64,000 nt of DNA, taken from contig NZ_KI421500.1 of the NCBI RefSeq assembly GCF_000473145.1, positions 3,851,262 through 3,915,261 of the forward strand, given 5' to 3'. Each line of letters begins with the position of its first letter. The first letter of the stretch is position 1. Below, piece after piece: positions 26,670 to 36,000 of the stretch. A model generated the notes under the pieces. The model was not told the DNA's origin. It saw only the letters and a list, made by a program, of their open reading frames with translations, and did no database searches. The position numbers and the translations under genes are program-made. Origin of the DNA: Leisingera daeponensis DSM 23529. GTDB taxonomy: Bacteria; Pseudomonadota; Alphaproteobacteria; Rhodobacterales; Rhodobacteraceae.

Positions 26670-29318
26670 TCAGGCCTGCAGCCTCCAGATGTCTTCTTGC
26701 TCCCGGCCGCTGGCACCATGTCCGGGGGCCGCGGCTTGGGTGCGGAAGGCGCCGATGGCGCCAGCCATGGCCTGAGCTTCCTTGGACAGCCCCAAGCTGG
26801 AGGAGGTGACCTCCTCGAACAGTGCCGCGTTGCGGGTGGTGGCGTCGTCGAGATTGGCCATCGCCGTGTTGATCTCCTGCAAGCTGCCGGATTGTTCCGA
26901 GGACGCCTCGGAAATGGACTTCATAAGGTCCGCAGCGCTGGCGACAGAGGCGGAAATGTCGGTGATCGCCGCGCGGGTCTGCTCGACCAGATCGGCGCCG
27001 AGCTCGACGTTCTGGCCCGCTTCCTCCACCAAGGCGGCGATTTCCGTCGCGGCCTCCTTGGACCGGTGCGCCAGGGTCCGCACCTCCGAGGCGACCACGG
27101 CAAACCCCTTGCCGACGGTGCCTGCCCGGGCCGCCTCGACGCCTGCGTTCAGCGCCAGCAGGTTGGTCTGCTGGGCAATCGCCTCGATCATGCCGATGAT
27201 CCGGGAAATCTTATCGGAGCTTTCCTTGATCGCCTCCATCGCGCCGTAGGTCCGTTTGACCACCTCAATGCTCTCATTGGCGTTCTGGCGTGCCGCCTCG
27301 ACCGAGGCGGAGGCTTCGCCCGAAGCCTGGGCGGTGCCGGCGATGGAGACCGAAAGCTGGTTCACCGCCGCCGCGGTTCCGGCCAGGGTTTGTGCAGTGT
27401 GCTCCGAACGCTCGGAGAGGTTTCGGGACGCCGATGAAATTTCGGTGCTGCCGCCGGCAATCGACTGGCCGCTGGCGCTGAGACTGCGCACCGAGGCTTC
27501 CAGCTTCTCCAGCGCTGCGTTGAAATCGTCGCGCAGCTTGGTATAGCCCTCGCCCATTTCGCCGCGGATGCGGTAGGTCAGATCGCCCTGCGACAGCCGT
27601 TCCAGCCCGCTGCCGATGGCCGTAACCGCGGCGGTCTGCTCGGCGAGGCGCGCATCGCGCTCCGCTTCGGCTGCGGCTTCCACTTCGGCCTTTTGCACCA
27701 GACCGTCGCGGAACACCGACAGCGCCGTGGCGATCCGGTAAATCTCATCGCTGGAGCGCTCGTATCCGGTCACCGGGCGCAGGTTTCCGGCGGCCAGCCG
27801 CTCAGTTGTGCCGCTGATATCGGCCAGCGGGCGCAGGATCAGGATCCGGGTCAGGACCAGTGCCGCGACAAACACCGCCGCCGCCACAGCCGCCAGGATC
27901 TGCAGCTGCCGCTGCGCTGCGGTCACGTCGCTGGCAAGCCCGTCCGCAATCGAGGCGATTTCCAGCTGGCTTTCGGCGCCGAGTGCGGTCGCCTTGCCGG
28001 CAAATTCCAGCACGGCATCCACGGTGGCCTGCGACGCGGCGGCGGCTTCGGCAGCGGCTTCCAGCGCAGCGGCCTTGAACACAGGCAGGCCTTGCGAGGG
28101 GTCGGCAAGCGCGATCATCCCTTCCAGTTCCTGAGCAAACACCCCGTCATTGAATCCGCTGTAGCCCGCCAGCGCAGCGGCGGCGTCCTGCAGCGGTCCG
28201 GCAGCGGCCCGGGCAGCGGAAATCTCATGCGCTGCGGCCATGTCCAGCGCGGCAACCTGAAAGGCGCTGATCCAGCCGTTGATTTCCAGGAGCTGCTGCA
28301 GCACGCCGACCTGGTTATCGAGCAGGCCCTGAATGGCGGTGCGGTTGTCAGCACTGGCCTGGGTTGCTGCGACCGACAGGGTGAACACCATCCGCTCCAT
28401 CGCCTGCGTCAGCGGGCGCACGCTGGCATTGCGGGCGGCAAGAACCTCCTTGCGGCTGTCCTTCAGCTCCTTGCGGCTGGCCGTCAGCGTATAGCGGAAC
28501 AGCTCCACCGACTCGCGGACCTTTTGCACCCGGCCTGCGTCCAGTCCCAGCTCTTCGAGCCTGCCCAGCACCGGCTCCAGCCGCTTGAGCGCGTCTTTGG
28601 CCATGTTCTTGAGCGCGCCTTTCGTCGGGACGTCGCGCACATGCCCCAGTGCCAGCGCCGCGCCGGACAGGATGCTGATGTCCGCGCGCGCTTCCAGAAG
28701 CGTCTGCAGGCCGCCGAATTGCTGCTCCACCAGATCGTTCAGAACCTCATCGACGCGGATGATGGTCTCTTCGCCGCCGTCCATCAGGCTGTCGCGGGCT
28801 TTGGAGGCGACCATGACAAGCTTGTCCTGCACCGCCTGGCTGAGGGTCTGCAGGCGGGCAGTCCGGGTGTCGATTGCAACCTGGTTGCCGAAGGCGCCTT
28901 TGCGCGCGGCAATCAGGTTATTGAGCCGTTCAGCGGCGGCAGCGGCCTCGGCTGCGAATTGGGCCTGCTCACCGGCGGGCAGCCCGGCGACAGTGCTGTC
29001 GAGATGCGCGATAGCGGCAGCGGCCTTTTCCTCGGCTTGGGCCAGATCCTCAACCGATCCGGCCTGCAGAACGCCGATCATCGTGTTCTTGGCTTGGCCT
29101 GCGGCATTTACCAGGCGGCTGCTCAGCTCCAGCTGCGGCACCTTTTCTTGCGTCAGAACCTGCATTTGACGGCCGGTCTGCGTAAACACCAGTGTGACCA
29201 GGACACCGCCCACGGCGCAGGCAGCGCCCATCGTCATCAGGATCAGCGTGATCTTGGCGCCAATACTGGAAAACAACCGGAAGCGGCGCCGCGCCGGAAC
29301 ATCTTTCTGAATAGTCAT
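26670..29318 (-). CDS. Methyl-accepting chemotaxis protein with long helical sensor region
   Basis: An 882-aa chemoreceptor. A first membrane helix lies at about 19-45. The periplasmic region (about 46-470) is long and strongly helical, Ala/Glu-rich, and appears to contain repeated four-helix-bundle-like segments. The second membrane helix is at about 471-495. A HAMP domain and the signalling coiled coil follow, with its conserved tip [15 protein letters not shown] at about 706-756. Unlike the first receptor in the window it has no C-terminal CheR-docking peptide. The start MTIQKD is favoured by a GGTGAG site. The ligand is unknown. Confidence 0.92.
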   Translation of the reverse strand: MTIQKDVPARRRFRLFSSIGAKITLILMTMGAACAVGGVLVTLVFTQTGRQMQVLTQEKVPQLELSSRLVNAAGQAKNTMIGVLQAGSVEDLAQAEEKAAAAIAHLDSTVAGLPAGEQAQFAAEAAAAAERLNNLIAARKGAFGNQVAIDTRTARLQTLSQAVQDKLVMVASKARDSLMDGGEETIIRVDEVLNDLVEQQFGGLQTLLEARADISILSGAALALGHVRDVPTKGALKNMAKDALKRLEPVLGRLEELGLDAGRVQKVRESVELFRYTLTASRKELKDSRKEVLAARNASVRPLTQAMERMVFTLSVAATQASADNRTAIQGLLDNQVGVLQQLLEINGWISAFQVAALDMAAAHEISAARAAAGPLQDAAAALAGYSGFNDGVFAQELEGMIALADPSQGLPVFKAAALEAAAEAAAASQATVDAVLEFAGKATALGAESQLEIASIADGLASDVTAAQRQLQILAAVAAAVFVAALVLTRILILRPLADISGTTERLAAGNLRPVTGYERSSDEIYRIATALSVFRDGLVQKAEVEAAAEAERDARLAEQTAAVTAIGSGLERLSQGDLTYRIRGEMGEGYTKLRDDFNAALEKLEASVRSLSASGQSIAGGSTEISSASRNLSERSEHTAQTLAGTAAAVNQLSVSIAGTAQASGEASASVEAARQNANESIEVVKRTYGAMEAIKESSDKISRIIGMIEAIAQQTNLLALNAGVEAARAGTVGKGFAVVASEVRTLAHRSKEAATEIAALVEEAGQNVELGADLVEQTRAAITDISASVASAADLMKSISEASSEQSGSLQEINTAMANLDDATTRNAALFEEVTSSSLGLSKEAQAMAGAIGAFRTQAAAPGHGASGREQEDIWRLQA

Positions 29319-29566
29319 CGTCTCACCCAATGCATCCGCCCGCATCTATCCGAGCCCGGGCCAGTCATGGGGCACCCGCTGGCGCACGGGGCGGGACTGG
29401 TCAGGGATTGCAGGTGCAGGTCCGCCCGCCTGCTTCTGTCTGCTAGAAGACCAGCAAGACTCTAAAGAAAGCATGAGCAGCCGCGGGAAAGTCCGTTGCA
29501 TTTTACTTGCCGGAGCCCGGCGCGGCGGTGCCGGAGCGGATGGCCGCAGGCGCATTGGGACTGCGC

Positions 29567-30025
29567 CTAGGCCAGGTCCGAAAGCCGGCGCACAGCATGC
29601 AAAGGCAGGTTCACGGCATCCGCCACCGGACGGTAGCCGGCCAGCGGGTCGAACTCATGGCGGATCCGGCCGCCCTCGCAGCAGGTGGTGAGCAGAACCG
29701 GGCGGCCGTTGACCTGCTCACTGGACACCGAGACTGGTAAGGTGCCGGTGAGCCAGCCGCCATAGCTGACGGTGCCGTTGCGGCTGCGGATGACAATTTC
29801 AAAATAGTCCAGCGCCGCCATTCGGAAAATCAGGTCCGGGGCCCCTTCCGGACTGCCGCCAAGATGCCCCGCTGTCAGCTCTGCGCCGATCAGATTGCGG
29901 GCGGAGTAGCCCCAGCGGTGCATGAAGCCGTCCACAATGTCGAGAATCTCCTGTGTCCGTTCCTCGGGCCGGACCGCCGGCCCGAACCCCGAGAAGCGCC
30001 GTTCAAATGCCAGATATTCGCTCAC
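29567..30025 (-). CDS. Hypothetical protein, possibly PAS-like
   Basis: 152 aa if started at the GTG preceded by GGGAGAGGGC; an ATG 32 codons further upstream is also possible but reads like non-coding sequence. The protein is globular, with a helix-rich N-terminal half (RTQEILDIVDGFMHRWGYS) and a beta-rich C-terminal half (YFEIVIRSRNGTVSYGGW, then LPVSVSSEQVNGRPVLLTTC). This order is reminiscent of a PAS-type sensor, but no cofactor motif is visible and I do not recognise the family. It stands alone downstream of the chemoreceptor gene on the same strand. Confidence 0.5.
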   Translation of the reverse strand: MSEYLAFERRFSGFGPAVRPEERTQEILDIVDGFMHRWGYSARNLIGAELTAGHLGGSPEGAPDLIFRMAALDYFEIVIRSRNGTVSYGGWLTGTLPVSVSSEQVNGRPVLLTTCCEGGRIRHEFDPLAGYRPVADAVNLPLHAVRRLSDLA

Positions 30026-30190
30026 GCCCTCTCCCTGCGCCGCCCTTTGCGGGTCGTTACTGGCCCGGCCAGCCGCCGGGTCTCGCCGGATGCTAACACG
30101 TTTATCCTGGCCTTTCGGCAAAAGATGGAGGCCAGATGTGCATTTCCCAGCGTCAACCGGCAGCCTGGGCGTGGCAGCGCCCGGCCAGGG

Positions 30191-31849
30191 CTACTCCGGC
30201 ACCCCCGCCTGGCGCAGGGCAGACGCCCATTCCGGCCCCGCAGGGCTCATCGCGGCGGGGTTGTCGCGCTGGAATTGCGACAGGCAGAATTTCGGCGCTG
30301 CCTCCAGCAGCTTCTGCACCGTGCTCCGGGCCTCGTCGCCCCGTCCGGACATCTGCAAGGCAATCGCCTTGGAGCGCAGCGGCACCGGGAAGGCGCCCTT
30401 GGCTTCCAGCGAGCGGTCGGCCAGTTCGATCGCGCGGCCGTAATTGCGGGCTGACAAATGTGCCAAGGCCGAAATCGCGTCAAAATAGTAACATTGCGGT
30501 CCCAAGGGGGTTAGCTGCCGCGCCGCATCCGTCATTTGCACCGCCGCCTCCGGCATATCCTGGTACGCCAGCGTCGCCCCTTTCATCAGCAGCGCCAGAG
30601 CTTCGTTCGGGTTGTCGCGCAGTGCCAGGTCATAAGCATCCTGCGCCAGATCGAACCGGAAGGTGAGGTGGCTGGAGATGAGCCCCTTGAGGGTGTGGGC
30701 CAGTGAAAAAGCGGGCGCTGCTTCGATGGCCGCGTCCGCCATCCTGCTGGCAAGACGGCTGTCCTCCTCCCGGTTCGGCGACAGCCCCTTTTCCACCCGC
30801 ATAACATGCCAGAATCCCATCCAGGTCAGCGGCAGCGCATGGTTCGGCTCGCGCTCGAGCAGGTGAGACAGGATTTCATGCGCGCGCTGGAATTTGCCCG
30901 CGTCCATTTCCTGCATCAGTGAAATCGCCGCCATCAGCAGCACATGGCTTTCCAGCGCCTTCAGCGGCTTGAACCCGGCCAGCCGGACTGCCTCGCCTGC
31001 GGCGGTCTGGCCGATCTGCAGCGTTGCGTTGCGCAGGACAGAGCTGCGCCCCTCCATCAGGCTGCTCTTGCTGCCTTCAAAGCTGCGTGACCAGATCACC
31101 TTCTCAAGGACCGCGTCATGGAGGTCAATTTCGGCGCGGAACCGGCCGCCGTCGCTGGTGACCGTTCCCGAAATCAGGTAGTCGACGCCGGCAACCGAGG
31201 ACACCTCGGCCGGGCGCACCGTTTCCGGGTCGAACTGGCGTGAGGCCAGATAGGACGTCACCGAGAAGGCCCAGCTGCGCGACAGGTGCCGCGACAGCTC
31301 TTCGGACATCAGCGACCCAAGCGGAGCATCCGCGGCTCCCGGCGACCGGTGAACAAAGGGCAGAACCGCAATCGACGGAAGCAATCTGTCCAGGATCACC
31401 CGCCCGGGAGCGGCACCAGCCTGCGGCACCGGTTGCGCAGAACTGCGGGAAAACTCCGCCCGGGTGTCCGACAGCCAACTGTTGAAGACGGATTCATGAG
31501 GCAGCTCAAAGCCTTCCATGAACTCCGCAGTTCCGGTGCGGTTGTCCAGCTCCACCCGGGTCAGGTCCAGAATGACCCGTTCGCGGTTGGCAAACAGCAG
31601 CTTGGCCGCCTCCGGGCCCAGGTGCCGCCGCAGCGTCGACAGTGCCGTGCGCAGGCTTGCCTTGGCCTGCTCCGGCTGTGCCAGGCACCACAGTGTCTTC
31701 TCCAGAAACGCCCGCGTCCGTATCCCTCCATCGGCCGTGGACAGCAGCGCCATCAGCGCCTGGTGCTTGGCCCCCAGCTGTACATTTGCTCCCAGCGCAT
31801 CAAAGACGCCAAAAGCCCCAAACCGGCAAATCTTGAGAAAGACAGTCAT
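30191..31849 (-). CDS. Transcriptional regulator: winged helix, TolB-like domain and TPR repeats
   Basis: A 552-aa regulator of a class common in alphaproteobacteria. The N-terminus (about 1-100) resembles an OmpR/SARP-type winged-helix DNA-binding domain. A linker leads to a TolB-like module opening with PSIAVLPF (about residue 170), which typically ends with the GVDYLISGTV motif. The C-terminal half is a set of tetratricopeptide-like helical repeats for protein-protein contact. No membrane helix is evident. Target genes are unknown. It is the last recognisable core gene before the accessory island, and the sequence just upstream of its start is AT-rich, fitting a promoter. Confidence 0.8.
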   Translation of the reverse strand: MTVFLKICRFGAFGVFDALGANVQLGAKHQALMALLSTADGGIRTRAFLEKTLWCLAQPEQAKASLRTALSTLRRHLGPEAAKLLFANRERVILDLTRVELDNRTGTAEFMEGFELPHESVFNSWLSDTRAEFSRSSAQPVPQAGAAPGRVILDRLLPSIAVLPFVHRSPGAADAPLGSLMSEELSRHLSRSWAFSVTSYLASRQFDPETVRPAEVSSVAGVDYLISGTVTSDGGRFRAEIDLHDAVLEKVIWSRSFEGSKSSLMEGRSSVLRNATLQIGQTAAGEAVRLAGFKPLKALESHVLLMAAISLMQEMDAGKFQRAHEILSHLLEREPNHALPLTWMGFWHVMRVEKGLSPNREEDSRLASRMADAAIEAAPAFSLAHTLKGLISSHLTFRFDLAQDAYDLALRDNPNEALALLMKGATLAYQDMPEAAVQMTDAARQLTPLGPQCYYFDAISALAHLSARNYGRAIELADRSLEAKGAFPVPLRSKAIALQMSGRGDEARSTVQKLLEAAPKFCLSQFQRDNPAAMSPAGPEWASALRQAGVPE

Positions 31850-32333
31850 CCGTCAACCCCACTGAACGATTGTTGCATCTGATATTAAATCACCATCATA
31901 CTGCATTGCCTTAATTTATTTTGCAATTGCTGATTGTAAAATATTGACGGGGGGATTCAGAGCGGAGCATCAAGGAGCAGGGCTGCGTGCTTTCTGGTAT
32001 CATAGTTGACCCAGCGTCACTCTTCAGCCAGTGACTGTGCAGGCTGTTCAGGCCGCCTTCCGGAAGCACAGAAAGGCGGTTTTCCAGTGTCTGAGTGTTC
32101 GCGTTAGTCACGCACGGTATGCGTGCATTCCGCTTCGACGCCTGATTACGGGCCGGACCGTGCGGATGCAAGCCCCGCCAGCTGATTGCAGCGCGGCAGA
32201 CACGCCGGAGGCGCGGGCGGGGCGGAAGGACGGGATGAATTTTCGTTCTCTGCCAGTGCGGCCATGGCTAGGGTCAGGCCCCATTGATTTCCGCTTAGCC
32301 ACTTGATTCACCGCCGGAAAACAGAGCGGTGAC

Positions 32334-32386
32334 ATGTCTGATCTCTTCTGGCTGAGCGAAAAGGGTGTCTTTGGCCGATCATGGTA
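32334..32386 (+). pseudogene. IS5-type transposase N-terminal relic in a 1.2-kb gene-free gap
   Basis: Between the TolB-like regulator and the large helicase gene (31850-33083) there is no intact gene. An ATG opens a short reading frame starting MSDLFWLSE, the N-terminus of IS5/IS427-group transposases (MSDLFWL-T/S-D/E), and then loses similarity. Just upstream a 6-bp inverted pair (32265-32270 against 32296-32301) encloses GGGTCAGGCCCC and TTGATTTCCGCT, which may be the old IS end. A small AT-rich zone at 32645-32700 may hold the promoter for the helicase gene. The island probably begins in this gap. Confidence 0.45.
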
Positions 32387-33083
32387 GGACTGATGGGGGA
32401 ACGCCGCGAGAAGAACACTGCCGTGAAACACTGCGGCCGAAAACGGGGCAGTTCAGCTTGCTCTAACCCGTGGCGATGGCCTCCAGCGGTCTGCTGGGGG
32501 CCTGCCGATCCACCCGAGACACCCATTCAAAAACACGCCAAAACAATGGGGCCGAAACCGGGGGCCTTTTCGGGGCTAACGGGTGCGCCGGGTGCTTGTT
32601 TTCTTGTGTGAGAGGCCGATGGCTGGGGTGGTAGGATTTCGATCTAAGTGGTTGATATTAAAATAATAAGTAGCAAATCTTAGTATATGGTGTCAAGCCG
32701 GAAGCGAACAAAATGCCCATTGTGCTACAGCCTGTGTGTCAGCGCGGTGCGGAAGGTGCCATGGCGGTGAACGCTGTATCTCGGGCGACGGCTCCCTTTG
32801 CCGTCTTCGCTACTGACGAAGAGCGGATCAAGCAACTCAACCTCCTGCGAAAAACATAGTAGCATGATCTGGTGCCTCTGCGGCCAGAGCGCCGACGCAG
32901 AAGCTTCCTCCTTCAAATGTCAGAGCGACTGAAAGGATGGATTGTCTCTTTCGAGAAATCTGGTTCTGCTAAGATCTTCGCGCGAAAATTGAAAACCCCG
33001 TATATAGCGCCTGTCTCCGATTGACCCGGGGTCCGGTTTCGCCGAACAAAGGAGGTCAGTAAGTTAGGGGTTCTACGCCGATT

Positions 33084-36000
33084 ATGCCTACCAATAGCTA
33101 TATTGCCGACAATGACATTTCCCCTGAGGACCGCCGGAAGCTTTCCGGGCTTCTCGGCTTTGCCCAGGGCGTTTTGACCGCGCGATCCAAGGTGCAGATG
33201 GCGATGCAATCGGGCCTCGGGGTGTTTCACGAAGGTGATCTCGACGGCCTGCCGGGGCTCCACTTCGACTGCGAGGACGGCGCCTGGCTCCGAATCGATC
33301 GCCAAAGGGAAACAAGGCCGCCCGAACCGGATGAGCATGTCGCGCAATTTCTCACCTCGAAACCTGTCGATCCCGACAGACGGCCCCAGATCAAACCCGC
33401 TATTGCGGTCGAAGTGACGATTGAGGAAGCGTCCGACCTCGCCGAGGGTGGGCTGCTGAATCCCGACGACGTGCATACGATCGTCGAGGACGGGATCGAG
33501 GTCGAGAACCGCGTGCGTGTAGTTCTCCATGCCGAGAAACTGGTCGAGATGCGGCGCGACTACGAGCATTACGCGGGCGGTTCCTGGTCTGACTGGGCCC
33601 GGCAGGAACGCCCCGTCCGGCGCGCGATATCGGTCTACAACGATCTCTTCAAGATTCATTCTGCTATCCACACCTCCGAAGGCACGCCGCCTGAGCTGGT
33701 CTGGGGGATCGGGATCGGCCGCTGGGTGCGTGGCACAGAGCGGCTCGACATGCCGCTCATCGAGCAACTGGTGGATATCGAGGTCGAGGATGGCGGCGCC
33801 ATCGCGATCCGTCCGCGCGATCTCGCGCCGCGCCTGTCGCTGAAACCCTATCTCGAACTCGACATCGACGGGTCCCCGAAGCTCCAGAGCGAGCTCCAGG
33901 ACCGCCTTGTTCAGCTTCTCAAGGGCGATGCCGAGTTCTCCCCCTTCACCACACTCTGGGAGCCGCTCCTCGACACCGCAGCCAACAACCTTTCCAGCAG
34001 CGCAACCCATATAAGCCGCGACGATCTTGCAGCCGGCGAAAGCCTCGCTCCCGCCGGAGAGGATCTCAGGATCACCTCCAGCTGGGCCGTCTTCGGGCGG
34101 CCCCGGTCGACCGAAGCGCGCGTTCAGGACCTCAATGCGCTACGCGCCCGCGTCGATGACGAGGCCACGGAGGTGCCTGCCTCGATCAAGGGATATGCTG
34201 CGCCCCCGCCCGACAAGCCCTGGTCCGACGTCTCCGCCTTTGGGCTCGACAGCGCCGTTCTCGGCGGCGCCACGGCCAAAGGTTGGGAACCTTCCGCCTC
34301 AGGCGAGCCACGCCGAAGCCGAAGCCCGGACGGTGCTGCCTCACCAGGCACCGAGGCCGCGCCGCACGCCCCCTTTCCAGCCGGTCAAAAGGTTCACTTC
34401 TTCCCGCTTCCGTTCAACGAGGAGCAGGGCAAGATCTCTGACATGATCGACGACCCCGAGCTGCATGTCGTCGGAGTTTCCGGCCCGCCGGGCACCGGCA
34501 AGTCGCACTCGATCGCCAACATCATCAGCCACCAGATGGCCATGGGCAAGCGCGTGCTCGTCACCGCCCGGACACCCGAGGCCATCGCCGCCGTCCGCGA
34601 GAAGCTTCCTGAGGCGCTTCAGCCGCTCGTCATCGCCTCGGTTGGCACCGACCGTGAAAGCGCACAGCAACTCCAGGAGGCCGTGTCCGAGCTCTCCCGC
34701 GAAGTGGTAGATCTCGATACAGATCAGGCGCTGGCGCGCAAGGCCCACCTCGAGCGACAGATTGCTGAGTGCGACCGGACCGCAGCAAAGGCTGACGACG
34801 ATCTCGCTGAGATCGCGCGCGCCAACCTCGCCCAGCAAACCTGGAACGGCGCGGCCCACACGCCGATGGAGCTCGTTGATATCTTGGGCGAGGGCGCCGA
34901 GGTGCATGACTGGTTCACCGACAGGCCCGCAAAGACGCCGCCGGCCCAGCTCGAGGATCTCCTCGATAGGCTCCGCACTGCAATGCCCGCGCTTGCTGCC
35001 GACATCGTATATGCCGGCGCCGGCCTCCCGGAGCCCGACGATTTGCCGACCACGGCCGAGATCATTGCAGCGCACGAGACGAAACGCGCTTGGAACGCGC
35101 GCGAAATCGTGGACTACAGCACAGCGCCCACCATGGCCTTCGACAGCACCGGCGCCGAGGCACAGGCTCGCGCGGTGCTCGCTGAACTCGAATCTCTGGG
35201 TGTCCTGATCGAAGCAGCCCCGAGCGCCGCGAGAGACCTCGCCATCCGCTCACTCGAGTCGGCCGGCCCGATCGACCGCAAAGCCATCGCGGCGACGCTC
35301 GGCTTCGTCGCGCAGAAGCGCGCACTCGAGGACATCTCCCGCGTCCGCTTTGACCGGGGCGCCTGCGGACAGGAGGATTTTCAGCAGGCCGCCGCGCGCG
35401 GCGCCTCCGGGCAGAAACCCGTGGGGTTCGGTCTCTTCAACGGCGCGCTCAAATCCGCGACCGGCTCGGTGCGCCTCGACGGCGCGGCGCCGGCCTCCAG
35501 TGAGGAATGGCAGGTCGTTCTCGAAGCTTGCCGCCTTGAGCGCGACGCGGCCACCATCGGCGACGCGCTCCGGCCCTTCGTCTCCGAGAACCTTATGCCG
35601 CCGGTTCCGGCGCGCCCCTGGGAAATCGCCCGATACCTGAAAGACAGGCAGGCTGAGATCGAGACTGCCCTCGAGATCGCCGACCGGCTGAAGCCCGCAC
35701 TCGACGCGCTGGCGGCGCTCTTTCCCTACGGCCTTGATCTCGATGCGATGCGCGTGGATCTCGATTGCGGCCCCGCAATTTTCGCCATCCGCGGCAACCT
35801 TCCCGACGACAATGTCGCCCCAACAGCTCTCACCAGGCTGCGCGAGATCGCCGGTACGAGCACGCTCCCCGTGCTCGCAGAGCTCAGGAACCTCGCAGAT
35901 GCGCTCGGGCAGGAGGAAACCGAACCCCGCGACATCGTCTCGGTGCGCGGGGAGATCACTCGCGAGCTCGGGCGTCTCGCCGAGGTCGCCAAGCGCCTCG

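Noticed and set aside
32913..34010. A 365-codon minus-strand frame opposite the large helicase
   Set aside because: It is antisense to the N-terminal part of the 1769-aa protein and has no recognisable motif.
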